A stretch of 64,000 nt of DNA, from contig CM065321.1 of the NCBI GenBank assembly GCA_033032175.1, positions 13,538,501 through 13,602,500 of the forward strand, written 5' to 3'. Below, piece by piece: positions 42,201-54,175 of the stretch; the stretch's first letter is position 1, and each line of letters starts with the position of its first letter. Under the pieces are notes generated by a model. The model had not been told where the DNA came from and did not search any database. It worked only from the letters and a program-made list of their open reading frames with translations. Source of the stretch: Saturnia japonica (Eukaryota > Arthropoda > Insecta > Lepidoptera > Saturniidae). The position numbers and the translations under genes are program-made.

Positions 42201-43559
42201 AAATAAGCTAAACTAGAAATAAGTATGTCCCGTGCACATGAAGAACTAAGCCAAAGTGTTGTAAAATTCAATTTGTCGGACGTATCGCTCGCCATGAATA
42301 TCATCGATGAAGAGACACGATAGTACTATGAAGAAACGACGCAAAACACTGGACAGCATTGGCGAAGGAAGTGCAAGGGCGTACCGGGGTAGGCGGGAGG
42401 GACTTAGCTCAGATCGTGTAGCTGCGCTTCGGCATACACAAATAACTTAGCTTCGCATATTTTAGCTAGCTCACGTAGCTTAGTTTGCAGAAGTTTGCAG
42501 TCTGCACACAAGAATGAAAAACTGCGTCAGCTATCCGAGCTATATTTCCCATCATCATTTTGCCGAGCTATTTCAAAAAAAATGTAATAATAATGATGAT
42601 TATGAAGTAAGTATTATCTAGTACGTGAAAAACAAACTTATTTATCTATATGTATTTCAATCAATAAAGGCTTAAGGATCTCAACGGAAGTGCTTTTTTG
42701 ATTTGGATCTACGTAGATTATGATAAAGTTATTAGAAATTCGTCATAAATAGAATAGTTACATAAATATCATACCGGATGTTAAATAATTATGATTTTAC
42801 TTTTAAATATGACGTTTAGCTTAAAAATAATAATGTTCGGTTTTCAAATATTATGTTGTCCTTTTATTCTTCTGACCATTTTCACTTTTGCGTAAAGCGA
42901 GATATCAAAGTAGAATTTCAATAAAAAGGTTTTAAATCAAAAGTAAACAAAGCGTATTTTTTTAATATTTTCCTTGAAATTTTATGATAAATTAAATGAA
43001 TATTTTCAATGAAATTCGTAGCATGTAGTTTTTTTAATATTTAATTACTGATCTATATACCACGAAATAATATGGAGAAAATATTCTATTTAGAAAAAAT
43101 AGCGAATAACGCGACACCTTGCCTGCATTTATTATTTTATACACCGACCCAAGATGTGCTCGACTCATTTAGTAGATTTTTTTTTACACTTTGATTCAAA
43201 AACGATTGCTGTTCTTTTTATAAGATAATTAGGCTTTTATTCTCTTGAAATAATATTCCTCAAAGCAACAGGTGTCACCCAATCCCCTATTTTTTCCCGT
43301 GCAGTGTACGTATAATTTTAATTTTTACGGGACTATTCTGGGTTCCGGAGTTTACCTCAGGGACACCGAAACAGAATACTGAAAAAAGGAATGCCCTTTC
43401 CTTGACGTGTAGTCAAGTTAGCGTATATTTTATACCAAATATCGATCGGCTCGACAAAGGCATTGGTGGTAATGACAGAGGTCTATTATCGGTTGTCATA
43501 TCATTTAGGAAGCCATTTGCCTGTTGCTGACTTGCAAGTATGAAATGTGTTCAAAGCAC
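42201..43559. other. Spacer with an AGCT-rich patch
   Basis: At 42400-42580 the tetramer AGCT occurs about nine times (TTAGCTCAG, GTAGCTGCGC, TTAGCTAGCTCACGTAGC, CAGCTATCCGAGCTA), with a TTTGCAGAAGTTTGCAGTCTGCA direct repeat at 42484-42506. The rest is AT-rich and unassigned. Confidence 0.35.
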
Positions 43560-44085
43560 TCTATAAAGCATTCTCTTGGTTTTTAACTGATTTCAAAAAA
43601 GTCTCGTTTCAAAGTTTAAGTTTCTCAATTCGAAAGTATTATTTATGGATGTTCAGCCATAACATCTTTGTTCGTGAACCGATTTAGATGATTCTCTTAT
43701 TGTTGAAAAGGGTTTGACATTGACTTCGAAGATACACCAGGGAACTCCTCAAAACCATTGAAGCTGATTTTTCTTTTGATGTGAAAAATGTAATACGGTG
43801 GGTCAGACCGGTTGTTGGCCCTTATGTTGGCGGCTGTAGGAGTGGCAACGCGACGTTTTGATCCCAACGTTAGAGGTGTGGAGTCAACTTCAGTTTTTTT
43901 AATAGGCAGACTGGTTCATTTCATGGTTTAATTTTATATACCACCAAACACATAGTAATAAAATAAACATCTTCGCAGTGGCTTTCTATTGATGTGTCCA
44001 GTTTCGTGATCACCCGGTATATTTTTTTTTTGTTTACTAATGTGTGTTTCGCATCTGCTGGGCGTCCCGTGACGGCCAACTTCTT
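43560..44085 (+). repeat. Family Y, head and tail together
   Basis: Contains the head (AACTGATTTCAAAAAAGTC, TTTGTTCGTGAACCGATTTAG, CTTCGAAGATACACCAGGGAAC) and the tail (ATGTGAAAAATGTAATACGG, TGGGTCAGACCGG, GCATCTGCTGGGCGTCCCGTGACG). It links the separate pieces at 31198, 35630 and 36465 into one family. Confidence 0.65.
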
Positions 44086-44442
44086 TGTTAATAATTTTGT
44101 TTTATGAGCTGTGTGTTAACGTAAGCCTAGGAAGAACCAATATCATCAAGAGCCAGTCTCCCTGGGCTTAGTGTGTTTCTATCTTTGGTCATATATTACC
44201 AAGTTAGCCAGACCAAACCCTACCACCATACTATGGTTTCATCATGATATCTGGTATATTAGTAAAATATGTTGGATTATAATAATACATACTTTTAACA
44301 TGTAAATTGAAGTATAAAAAATTGTGCTACATATAATAGTAGGATGTCAAAATTAGTGGCTTCCGTTCCTCGTTATGTAATAACGCAACTCTTAGTCATA
44401 ACTTCTTATGTGTTGTTATGATAAAGAACATTTATTATATGG
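44086..44442. other. Spacer, nothing recognised
   Basis: CCAGACCAAACCCTACCACCATACTATGGTTTCATCATGAT at 44200-44240 shares wording with the SINE bodies at 46235 and 52860 and may be a scrap of one. Confidence 0.35.
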
Positions 44443-44903
44443 CTAGCGGTGCTCCGCAGATCCACACGAGTTCATTACGTTGTAATTAATTTCATCACGT
44501 AATTTTAGCTTATCAATTGATAAATAACATATATTCCGTGAGAATTGATTGTGGTTTATAAAACTCTATAGTTTTTTTACGGATTCTAAAAATATTATTG
44601 AATGCTCTTTTAACCTATCATTTATGGAATCACATATACCTTCCATGTACAAAGTTTCATCAAACTCGGTTGAGAATAATATTTTCTATGATTTTTTTAA
44701 ATGATTTCTATAATAAATACTGTTGACAATTCATAAACTTCAATTGAACAATGACATAAGCTTAACGGCGTACAAAATTTCATAAAAATTCGGACATTTT
44801 TACAATAAATTTTTTATCATATCTTTACAATAGACGTTTACTAAGAAATTAAAAAAAAAAATTATAATATGCACAGACGAAACTACAGATTTATTAATGT
44901 AGA
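44443..44903 (-). mobile_element. Non-autonomous Helitron, reverse orientation
   Basis: Begins CTAGCGGTGCTCCGCAGATCC and ends CTACAGATTTATTAATGTAGA before T; both are reverse complements of the 16295-16622 family ends. The interior repeats a CAAAGTTTCATCAAACTCGG / CAAAATTTCATAAAAATTCGG sentence as in 20228-20895. Confidence 0.65.
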
Positions 44904-45219
44904 TTATACCACAGATTTCGATGAATCAGAGCGACCTTATTGTATAACCATCGCGGTCTGTAAAACGGCCTCGCTGTGGTCATAAACCTATACTTTTGAG
45001 GTCATTCGCGTTTTTCCCCAAATCTGTCGCGAACTAAATTAAGACTATCTAATTTTGGTGTTATCCTTCATTTCGTGTTATTACTTTTCGGTTGCATTTG
45101 TGAGTAAAAGATATTAATGAAAATGAACTAAAAATGTACTTTTTTTATACGTATTTATATTTTATTATAATATCCCAGATATTTATATTTATGTGCTTCA
45201 TCATAAAATTTAAGGTCGG

Positions 45220-45470
45220 TGGTGCAATCTCCAGCTCTCTATACACTGTGCCTTCCTCTTGACATCGTGATACTCACTTGCTGAATGTATGTCCTTCTTG
45301 GTCTTCCTCTATTACACTTTCCTTAAATTACTCCTTCTGTTATCGTTTTTAATAGGTCGTTGTGTCGAATCAAACGCCCTACCAAATTACCCTCCCATTT
45401 TTAATGATTTCCAGTAATATTCTCTTCTCCTTTACTATGTTTAATATCATTTTTGTGTTTAATAATTTTT
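45220..45470 (-). pseudogene. LINE C-terminal fragment, reverse orientation
   Basis: Minus-strand reading gives ILNIVKEKRILLEIIKNGRVI, then after frame changes RPRRTYIQQ-like EEDQEGHTFSK and SRCQEEGTVYRELE. It matches the common LINE tail with KRGRGRPRKTYI...YRELK wording. Strongly decayed. Confidence 0.5.
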
Positions 45471-45524
45471 TTAAATATAATTTTAAATTTTATTCAATTG
45501 TTGTTAAGGGCAACTTTCTTAACC

Positions 45525-45885
45525 ATAAAAAAGGTTATATTCAGTCAACCTTAAAAGATAGACATATACTATAGTGGGCATTTTATTAAAACTTTTTTAT
45601 GAAATAATAATAATAATTTTATGAAACAATTCCGGCACACATGATTGTTGCGTAACTTTAACCATTTACGCAACGCACGCAATGGAAGGCTCCCAAAAGG
45701 AATAAATTTTCCCCATATTTACAACATTTTTCTTTGATGCTCCGCTCCTATTGGTCGTAGCGTGATAGCCTTCCTCGATAAATGGGCTATCTAAAACTAA
45801 AATATCTTTTCCATTCGAACCAGTAGTTCCTGAGATTAGCGCGTTCAACCAAACAAACTCTTCAGCTTTATAATATTAGTATAGA
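45525..45885 (-). mobile_element. Helitron, reverse orientation
   Basis: The 5' end is at 45885 (reverse TCTATACTAATATTATAAAG). Going down: CTGAAGAGTTTGTTTGG, CGCGCTAATCTCAGGAAC, CGCTACGACCAATAGGAGCGG, GCGTTGCGTAAATGG. Same family as 27770-28460. The 3' (low-coordinate) end is not defined. Confidence 0.65.
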
Positions 45886-46074
45886 TTTATTGAGAAAAGA
45901 TATGAGCAATATAAATTTATGCTACGATTTTTAGGAACGGATCAGTAACCATAGACGTGAAGTATTCTGGAAAGCTTTAGGCAAGTACGGGAATTAAGAA
46001 CAACGATAGGTTTTTTATCATTGATAGATTTAGTACTATGGCCACACCCTCATTTGATGTTATGGTACGATGTG

Positions 46075-46139
46075 GCCTAATATGATGATACGCTAAACCT
46101 AGTGGGAAACTGGCTCTCAAGTGCAGCTACCGGAACACA

Positions 46140-46172
<33 letters not shown>

Positions 46173-46322
46173 TACTTGGCGACAGATTTTCAACTTGAGA
46201 GTGGTACCTAGTCAGCCGGGCATTAGAAAAGGTCTACCACAATGCTATGGTTTTGAATGATTCGAACTTACGTCGATCGACGTGATGTCCGTACACGCTA
46301 CCACTAAGCCATCATTGCTTTA
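46075..46322 (-). mobile_element. tRNA-derived SINE, reverse orientation, with (TA)n
   Basis: Reverse complement of the SINE at 26161: GCTACCACTAAGCCATCAT is the box A side, GATTCGAACTTACGTCGATCGACG the box B side. A (TA)n microsatellite of about 14 units (46142-46170) interrupts the body. Confidence 0.75.
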
Positions 46323-46337
46323 ATGACTATGACCGTC

Positions 46338-46410
46338 GTCGAATTGGCCTAGCGGTGTAATGGCCAGACTTGTACGCAATGTTGTATGTACAGTACGAGT
46401 GGCTATTAGA
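46338..46410 (+). mobile_element. tRNA-headed SINE fragment
   Basis: GAATTGGCCTAGCGGTGTAATGG, CAGACTTGTACGCAATGTTGTATGTACAGTACGAGTGG matches 22262-22330. Confidence 0.5.
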
Positions 46411-47039
46411 AGTGCTCGAGGGCCATTAGAAAATACCACCATGCTATGGTTTCATCACGATGTTTTCCTTCACAGAAAACTCACTCTTATTAAGTTACAC
46501 GGTAGCGTTAGCGGCGGCGCGCTGTTTTAAGTTGATCGAATAAATTTAACACGGCTGAAACCGGGGGACACAACTAGTTAATTTTATTTAACTTTTCAAT
46601 CTGTAAAATATTATTGCACAATACATTTAACAATAAATAGATTACAAAATAGTGACTTGTGAGCGTCGAGGAAAACCCAACCGCACACGTGTTCTTGACA
46701 TAAATTTTTACCCTTAAAGGTATAACAGGTTAATACGTAACCAAGGCTGTTTATATGATTAAAATAACAATAATGACGTCATGCAACTTAGAATGACATC
46801 TCAAAAGAACTACTTCGATCACAATTATCTTTTGTCTCCACCATGTTACGATCATTTGTATAGTTTCTTTAATAATGAGTCATGTTTTAAATCAAAAATA
46901 ATTGTAGTGATTTATTGTACAATGTTTGACTTTTTTTAATATTCTATTCCAAAATCAAGTACTTTAATGCTAATTCTTTTTTAATATACAACTAAGTTGA
47001 CAAACAAGCCGAGGGCGCGTCTGAATTCAAGTGGTTACA
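46411..47039. other. Spacer with a decayed Helitron end
   Basis: ACGGCTGAAACCGGGGGACACAACTAG ending at 46577 before T is a decayed Helitron 3' end; its 5' part is not found. The remainder is AT-rich. Confidence 0.4.
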
Positions 47040-47255
47040 TCTCCAGCGGGACCTCGTTTTAGATGTTCATAGGTCGAGTGGGCCGGACGGCATACCGGCA
47101 AAGTGCATTCCAGATATGTTCTGTCCTACCGCGCCATTTCGCAATCTCGTACCAGAGTAGGCAAGTTCTGTCTTCGTTGAAGACTGCCCCTGTACACCCA
47201 GTGCCCAAAAAGGGCAATAAATCAGATCCATCGAATTACAAGCCTAGCTGAAAAC
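47040..47255 (+). pseudogene. LINE reverse-transcriptase N-terminal fragment
   Basis: In two frames: DVHRSSGPDGIPAKCIPDM (the conserved GPDGIP) then FAISYQSRQVLSSLKTAPVHPVPKKGNKSDPSNYKP. This is the start of the reverse transcriptase domain (…SYxSGxVPxxWKxAxVxPVPKKGxxxxxxNYRPI). About 70 codons remain, with a frameshift and no downstream catalytic YADD. Confidence 0.75.
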
Positions 47256-47474
47256 GAGAATAAATTATCCAGAACCTCGGATGGATAATCCAGTACGATT
47301 CAATTCCACCAAGACACAAGTTTGCACGTTCACTCTAAAAAAATTCTCTGTGCCCTTATAATGTAAAACGAGTTTTATCAAATTTTTAAATACGACATCA
47401 AATTATTCTATTTGGGAATGTTTCTGACATTTATTCTTTTAAAATCTTTATACCAGTAAGTGTGTTATATATAA

Positions 47475-47815
47475 CCAGCTGTGCCCGCGGCTCCGCTCAC
47501 GTTGTCTACAGAATGCCATCAGTATTGTGGTGACCCCGCTTCCACCTCGTTATTTTAAAGATAACAATGGTTGTTATTTTATTTATGCGGAGTCCTAATT
47601 ATTTTTACTCCTTATAACATTAGCTATCTGTCAGTGAAAGTCCAGTCAAAATCGGTCCATCCATTTCGGAGATGAGCCGGAACGAAGACACACAGACAAA
47701 ACATTTTTTTTTTTTTTTTTGTTATAAGTACCTTATGTACTTTCATATGCATTTAGTAAAAAGCTGTTTGTTTTAATATTACAAACAGACTCTTCAATTT
47801 TGATAATTGTAATGA
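47475..47815 (-). mobile_element. Helitron, reverse orientation
   Basis: Starts CCAGCTGTGCCCGCGGCTCCG (CTAG decayed to CCAG) and runs through GTCAAAATCGGTCCATCC, a T17 run, ACTTTCATATGCATTTAG to TCTTCAATTTTGATAATTG, the reverse of the 5108-5627 family 5' end. Confidence 0.65.
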
Positions 47816-48584
47816 TAGTTAACAATATTTTCAAATAATAACCTGTAATTTAATTTTAAACGCTCACCACTTTCGAAAAGTAGTCTCATATTTAATTATC
47901 TCTTCCTCAAACAGTTATAACTGATGTGAAAACCATTAGCGTTTTCGAAAGATCTTTAATTGAATTTTTATTTCCATCTCAGAAGTCAGAAACGTCCTCT
48001 CGATTAGCGGATATTTATTATTGCATCTAATTTTCTTTTACGAGAAAATTGGACGGGAAAATTAAAGACTCGAAGAAATAAATTAACATTAGCGTAAAAC
48101 AAAAGTTAGAATATCAACTTTTTTGTGTTCTGTCGTCACTTAATTATCGCTTGAGAAAGTCAAAGAAATATCTTCGGGCATCTTTTTATTGTAAAAAGCA
48201 TACTAGAGACAAAAGGAAATTAGTCAGTATAGGGGGGATAACATGAACGCGAAGGCTCTGAAGTTAATTTAGTATTGAACTATGACATGAAATGGCAATT
48301 TGTAACGGAATTACGAAGGGCCGTAATTAACTGACCCTTATTGCGCCAATTAAGTTTAGATTAGATGAGAAATAAATAAGTTTCGGTTTTTTTATTTCTT
48401 ACAATGAAATCTATGTATAATATTTCTCAAAGCTCAAAGATTTTGTGACATCGTCATATTTTCCTTAATTTTTAAACAAAATTAATAAATCATATGTCAT
48501 TCAGAAGTTTATGTTTTTTTTCGTCGATAGACGAAAAATGTACAAATATCTTAAAATTAATGGTTTTCGTTTAAAACCTGCTAC
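47816..48584. other. AT-rich spacer, nothing recognised
   Basis: No coding frame, no repeat partner noticed. Confidence 0.35.
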
Positions 48585-48722
48585 AAAATGCTATTTATAG
48601 CCTTCATTCTCTCCTGGATTTCTTTAATTGGCACACGATCTATGAGGTGGATAATCAACATAGCACTCTCCATGGCTCTTTGTTCATTTTTGAATCTATT
48701 CATATTATCTTTTTCAGCGCTC
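48585..48722 (-). pseudogene. LINE C-terminal scrap, reverse orientation
   Basis: Minus strand reads NMNRFKNEQRAMESAMLIIHLIDRVPIKEIQERMKAI, matching the RAMERAM...DRI...EI..RT block of the LINE tail at 36800-37105. Confidence 0.55.
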
Positions 48723-48734
48723 TTGTTTCGGCAC

Positions 48735-49075
48735 CAAATGTGATAATGTGAAAGTGTGTTTGTTTGGATGTTTGTTACTCAGTCACGCAAAAACGGCTAA
48801 ACGGATTAAGATGAAATTTGTCACACAGATACTCTATAACCTGGAATAACACACAGGGTACTTTTAACCTGGTAAAATCATAACTAAATCACTGTTAATA
48901 TAACACTCATCTATAATTTTTTGCTTAATCGTGTTCCTAAATCAACTGGTGCATATGCAATAATATAGCGGGATGGTAGGGATCGCGTCCACCATACACA
49001 TAGTGACACCCCATCTATGATTTTCTTTTGGTTTGTCGTTTTCTAAGATCAGGTATATCCAATAATACGCAGACG
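48735..49075 (+). repeat. Dispersed repeats including a family X unit
   Basis: 48735-48915 (GTGTGTTTGTTTGGATGTTTG, TCACGCAAAAACGGCTAAACGG, ACACAGATACTCTATAACCTGG) is a widespread arthropod element sentence. 48950-49075 (AGCGGGATGGTAGGGATCGCG, CATCTATGATTTTCTTTTGG) is one unit of the family X tandem. Confidence 0.55.
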
Positions 49076-51214
49076 AAGTGGCAGGTACCTGCTAGTGGGT
49101 AATACACGTTGGTTAAAAAAGCCTTGGTTTTCAGACACTGTTAAAATTACTTGTGTTCATCCTTGGAACATAATATCTTAATGTTGAATTGAATAAATAA
49201 ATTTATTTCTTTCTCTTTCAGTTACAAATCAAATATATATAAGTATTAATTATTTCATTGTGATATTTTAGTACACAACGTAATACAAAAAAAATAATTA
49301 AAACTCCCTAAAGATGATTGTCGCAAACACGCTAAGATAATTGGTCGTGAGAAAAACAAGATAAAATTAATGTGCCGCCATCAAAACACTTCAGCAGTTC
49401 TTAATTAAGCACCCACTTAGAGTGCTTTGTTTGTTTTTACCGACTACCAGATACGTTTTTCCTTTGTGCTTTTTAATGTCCTTTGCCAGATATAACATAG
49501 CTTTTAGTTTTCGTATTCATAAATAGTAATAAAACATATCTGTAATAAATGTTAGTTGTTCAGAAAATTGTTTAACGAGATACTAAATGAAACTAAAAAT
49601 TGAGGTAAATACTCCAATATTTCTAAGGGTGTTTTTCCCTGATGGTAACGGCCACCACACAAAAAAATGTCAAAATTTACAGTTGAAATTTAAAAATCGC
49701 CAATATTTTTGAGAAGTATTATTTAAATAATTTATATCTAAGCACATTTGTTGTAGTCAATAAAATAGTCTAAGGTTCATTTAGTCTATGGTGAGGTTTA
49801 ATATAAAAATGACTGTTCCGTTCCAAACAAACACTAAGTTCGGTGAAGCTGTAAAAGCCACAGCGGCTTCAGGATCCCTAAGACTAACAGTGTAGTTAGT
49901 TTTTAAAAAAATCCAAGCAAACTGTCATCATCTAAGCATGTACCTATGTAAGAGTTATTAAAGTATTCTTTTATCATAACTGCATCTTTATTCACACGTC
50001 CTAACAGCATCCTTGGAGAATAGGGGTGGTAGAATTTGGTAAAAGCCCATAATTCACTTAAGCGTTCCGGAATCAGCTGGTGCAAATCCAATTTCTATTT
50101 ACGCAGGCCGACATGACGGCAGCCAATGCCGTTCAGTGGTCTCCAAGCTGTAAATGGAATGTACTTACCATTAGACAGTTCAGTCACTTTGACGTGCTAT
50201 TGCAACACAAGCTAAAAAAAGTTTAAAAAGTGTTACCCGACTACAGAAAAAATAACTAATTATAATTAAAGGGAAAAAAATCCAAAACCTTTAACTCAAC
50301 TTGTTTTTCTATCGCTTCGTATAATTTTTAACCAATGCTTAAAATTTTATTATATTTACGAACTCAGAAAGTTCTCTTTCATTTGAAATACTTCTCGATA
50401 CGATAATAAAATGTAGCCTATTTCACGCCAACCATAATAGAAAATTGATTGACACCTTATTTATCAAAATCGGATGAGTAGTTTAGGAGTTACAGTAGAA
50501 TATAGGCACGTAAACAAAACACTTCCTTTCAGGTCTTTGCCATAATTAGTAGGGTAAAAAAAACGAATATTACTATGCCAGTTATAATACTTCTGTTTAT
50601 AAATAGCAGTAAGCATGTTATTTCTTGTTAACACAAAAAAAAACTAAGCCGAAACATTGTCACAAAACGTGACATAGACTAAACATCCAATTCAGCTAAG
50701 AAATAACATCACTAAAAAAGGTCCGAATAACTGTTTTTATGTTGAAAATAACGTTTCCGACGCGGGATTGTTACAATAAACTATGACTAGAATAAAGCGT
50801 TATATCTCTTCCCCTTATTTGCTCAGGCCATTTTTCAGGCGAATGAAAAAAAAATCTGCTCGACCCCCAACAAAACTCAATTTCCATGGGCGTAATACGG
50901 AAGAAATTGTTTTCGTTCGTGAGATTATTAACGCTCGAGTTAAAGTCGTTTCGACGACCTAAAGTAATATATCATTTTTTTTTTTTTTCTAAAACAGTAA
51001 ATTTAGGATCGTTATTTATATTACAATTTATGTTTCGTGACGCAGTGGTTTGATGCCCATATAGAACAGATGTTTAGAGATGAACATAGTTATCACTTGT
51101 TTTTATGATCGTATATCAGCTGCAAGAAATACTTAGTTTGGAATCGAATGTGAAATTATTTTTTCATATTATGGGTAAATCCACCATTTTACCCACACTT
51201 TACTGCCCCTGGCG
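49076..51214. other. Spacer, no gene recognised
   Basis: A minus-strand open stretch at 49903-50091 (LHQLIPERLSEL, FYHPYSPRMLLGRVN) has no recognisable family and no splice context. 50380-50570 carries a common element sentence (AAAATCGGATGAGTAGTTTAGGAGTTACAG). Otherwise AT-rich. Confidence 0.35.
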
Positions 51215-51525
51215 TATATATTCAATTAATAAAATTGAAGTGTCTCTTTGTAATGTCAAAATACTATTTTACTAAATGCATATGAAAGTATATACGATAA
51301 CTATAAAAAAAGCCCATTTTAAAAAAATTATCTGTCTGTCTGTTTGTTCTAGGTAATCTCCGAAACGTTTGGCCCGATTTTGACGGGACTTTCACTGGTA
51401 GATAGCTGATTTTAAAGGGGAGTAACTTAGCTTTTATTTTAGGAAAATAATTAGGGTTACGAACAAATTAAAAAACTGATCATGGTGAATCAATTCGGGT
51501 GGTTAAATGGCTTACGCTGAATAAG
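51215..51525 (+). mobile_element. Helitron 5' half
   Basis: ATTAATAAAATTGAAGTGTC, ACTAAATGCATATGAAAGTATATACG, CTGTCTGTCTGTTTG, CCCGATTTTGACGGGACTTTCACTGG and GGTGAATCAATTCGGG follow the order of 5108-5627. The 3' CTAG end is absent. Confidence 0.65.
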
Positions 51526-52309
51526 GCAAAAAAACTTTAACAAAAAAAACTCTTAGGTACTCGTGTGCCTTACAAAATGCATTTAAGTAGAATTTTGACA
51601 GAAAACGTATCTATGGGTATTTTTGCCGTAAGTAACTTATATTCCGTTTGCCTTCAATAGCATGGGCGCGTGGGTACGCCCTTTGATCACAATAAACTAA
51701 ATTAATGAAATATATTTTTTTTAGTGAGAATTAATTCTTACTTTTTCGTATTTGTTGAACCCTACAGTATTAAATCAATGTACTAAAGTGAATAAAATTT
51801 ACAAAGTATGTGTACCTATTGTTCTAGAACTGAACGTTTGTCCGTCGGGACAAAACTAAGTACGTTATTATATACTTAATAACCAAGCACAATGTACGAC
51901 GCTGCTCTAGGGATAAGTCGACATTGCGCGATATATGTTCCGAGGCTATATGTATCAACTTTAATTCATTATTAATAACCAAGTCATGATTTTCTTTATT
52001 ATTGTTGTTTGATTATTGTTTGTTTCTTTTCCTTATTTTGTACTAGTTGATGACTCGCGTCTTCGTTCACTGTCGGCTGGGTGGTATTGTGTCTGGGATC
52101 GCAACTACCTTACACCGAGTGTAAATTCAGCAATAGTAGCTAGCAGTCTATTCGACTAACCCGAATTCAAACCGTACACTTGTTTACCATCTTAGTTATA
52201 TAAGAAACAAATTAAATTGAAAATTAAAATAAAATTAAATGGGCACAAATACGATATATCTGCTGTAAATTGGCGAAGAGTTAGGTATTCTACATATTCT
52301 AGATGACGC
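51526..52309. other. Spacer, nothing recognised
   Basis: One less AT-rich patch at 52060-52150 (CGTCTTCGTTCACTGTCGGC, GGGATCGCAACTACC) is probably old repeat sequence. No gene. Confidence 0.35.
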
Positions 52310-52515
52310 TGCAGCAGCAGGTCAAGGTTTTACTAATATCATTGAAGTAACAGATTACCAAATCATAGCTAAGAACACTCTCGATTAAGTCACCTTTCAA
52401 ACAAAAAGAAAACTAGATCAAAATCGGTTCAGCCGTTTGGGAGCTACAATGCCACAGACAGACACACAGATATACACGTTAAACTTATAACACCCCTCTT
52501 TTTACATCAGGGGTT
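52310..52515 (+). repeat. LINE/RTE-type 3' tail
   Basis: GATTAAGTCACCTTTCAAACAAAAAG, CAAAATCGGTTCAGCCGTTTGGGAGC, GCCACAGACAGACACACAG and TTATAACACCCCTCTTTTT form a well-known repeat end in insect genomes, on the plus strand. Confidence 0.5.
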
Positions 52516-52689
52516 TAGTAAGTAAAGTTATATGTATATACCGATGTATACAATATTTTTCGACAACCACTTCTTTCTGCTTAGTAATGAAAATTCGGCC
52601 AAGTGCTATAGAAATTAGAGATATGTGAAGTTACTGGAGCACGCACACCAATTAGCTCTGTTTTTTAATAGCTTTTTCATTTGACCAAA

Positions 52690-52922
52690 ATGCCACCTGA
52701 TACTATAATAAATGACAGTATAGCGAAGATGGTAACATGCTAAACCTAATCGAGGACTAGCTCTCAAGTGCAGCTGCCGGCATACACCTGTACGTGCTTG
52801 ACGGTAGATTTTCAATTGAAGGTTGTAGCTAGCCAGGCTGGCGATAAACAATACCCTAACATCATGCTATGGTTTCATCGCCATATTTTCCTTCACCATA
52901 ACCACTAACCCATCATTGCTTT
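52690..52922 (-). mobile_element. tRNA-derived SINE, reverse orientation
   Basis: Shares AACATGCTAAACCTAATCGAGG, AGCTCTCAAGTGCAGCTGCCGG, TAGCCAGGCTGG, ATGCTATGGTTTCATCG and CCACTAACCCATCATTGC with 46075-46322. The box B region has been lost. Confidence 0.65.
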
Positions 52923-53294
52923 TGATTTCATTATAGAGTTTTAATTTCATGAATCTAAAATATCGGCATTTGTTATTTTTTGTTTACAAATACAGAATTT
53001 TTTACTTTAATATTTTAAACTGCACCCGCTTTTTAAAACCTCACAAATCAGTAAAGTACGTAAGTATAAAACCCAACAATAGGATTATCAGCGCAGTTTT
53101 TGCATTACTTATCCGAACTCGCAGCCTGGCTGGATTTAAATGTGTCTTTTGTTCCGGGAGTTGAGTCCCCGAGTCATTCCGGCCATACTCATCGTGTGCG
53201 TAATGAGTCTCTATTTTCATTTTGACCCATTATTATTGGTTTAATTTAATAAAAAATATATATTTCACACCAATTCTTCGATATCTTTATAATA
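52923..53294. other. Spacer with a less AT-rich patch
   Basis: 53110-53210 (ACTCGCAGCCTGGCTGGATT, GGGAGTTGAGTCCCCGAG, CATTCCGGCC) stands out from its surroundings but is not assignable. Confidence 0.35.
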
Positions 53295-53545
53295 TGCTAC
53301 TCTCGCGGATTTACTCGCGTTAAATTTGGATTGTACGTGACTATTTCGTACATATTATGATAACTATTTGTCTACAGATTGGTTGACGTTTATGATCACC
53401 GCTTTACTCCTAAGGGTCATAGCATGATAATATATACCCTATAACATTCCTAGGATAAATAGATTATAAAAGACAAAAATATTTTTTAAATCGGACTGAT
53501 AATTCTAGAGATTAGCCCGTTCAAACAATATTTTAAGCTCTGTAT
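53295..53545 (-). mobile_element. Decayed Helitron, reverse orientation
   Basis: CTCGCGGATTTACTCGCGTT resembles the reversed 3' end, and GATTAGCCCGTTCAAACAAT with AAGCTCTGTATTATGTTAGATT the reversed 5' part. Ends are degraded. Confidence 0.45.
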
Positions 53546-53929
53546 TATGTTAGATTATAAATTGTTATTAAAGTATGAAGTCAATATACGATATCAACGT
53601 TTTACGTTTTACGACTTACCATACAGAGAGAAAATAAAATGTCTGAAAGTCCCATAAATATTTGCTCTTGGAAAAAATACTTTTTATATAAACATTTAAA
53701 TTTTTACATTCATAAATGTCTTCCTCGGATTTGATAAATTAATTTACATACGTTTGTTGGGGGTACGGTTGTTAGGGGGTCAAGGTCCCGAATTCTCTAA
53801 ATACCTGCCTATTTAACAGGTAAAATTTGCAGGAGCCAAGCGAACAATGAAAGCAGAGATTGGCGCATTTTCTCGACGTAGAAACTAATTAAGTGGATCC
53901 TATTCACTTAATAACTCTATATTGTCGTT

Positions 53930-54175
53930 TATCTATCAAAATGGATCAATAATTGATTGAGTTTATTGAATTCAGTGCTAGCGTATTCGAACAGTGCGTC
54001 AACAAACATGAGTTAGAATCCTGCAAATTGCCTGAGCTAACACGGCTACCCATAGTATGACGGTAGGGTATTTTTAAACTTTCACCTTCAAATGGCATAT
54101 CTGTCGCAAGTACTTATGTGTTCCGGCAGCTACACTTGGGAGCTAGACCCTATACAATAAGCGTGTTGCCAACAT
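53930..54175 (+). mobile_element. Decayed tRNA-derived SINE
   Basis: CAGTGCTAGCGTATTCGAACAGTGCG, CATGAGTTAGAATCCTGCAAA (box B decayed), GTATGACGGTAGGGTATTT, GTGTTCCGGCAGCTACACTTGGGAGC follow the 26161 SINE. Confidence 0.6.

Noticed and set aside
46142..46170. (TA)n as a transposon target or recombination site
   Set aside because: It lies inside a SINE body and is adequately explained as a microsatellite expansion.
49903..50091. Minus-strand open stretch as a gene
   Set aside because: No homologous motif, no splice sites or promoter; the length is expected by chance.
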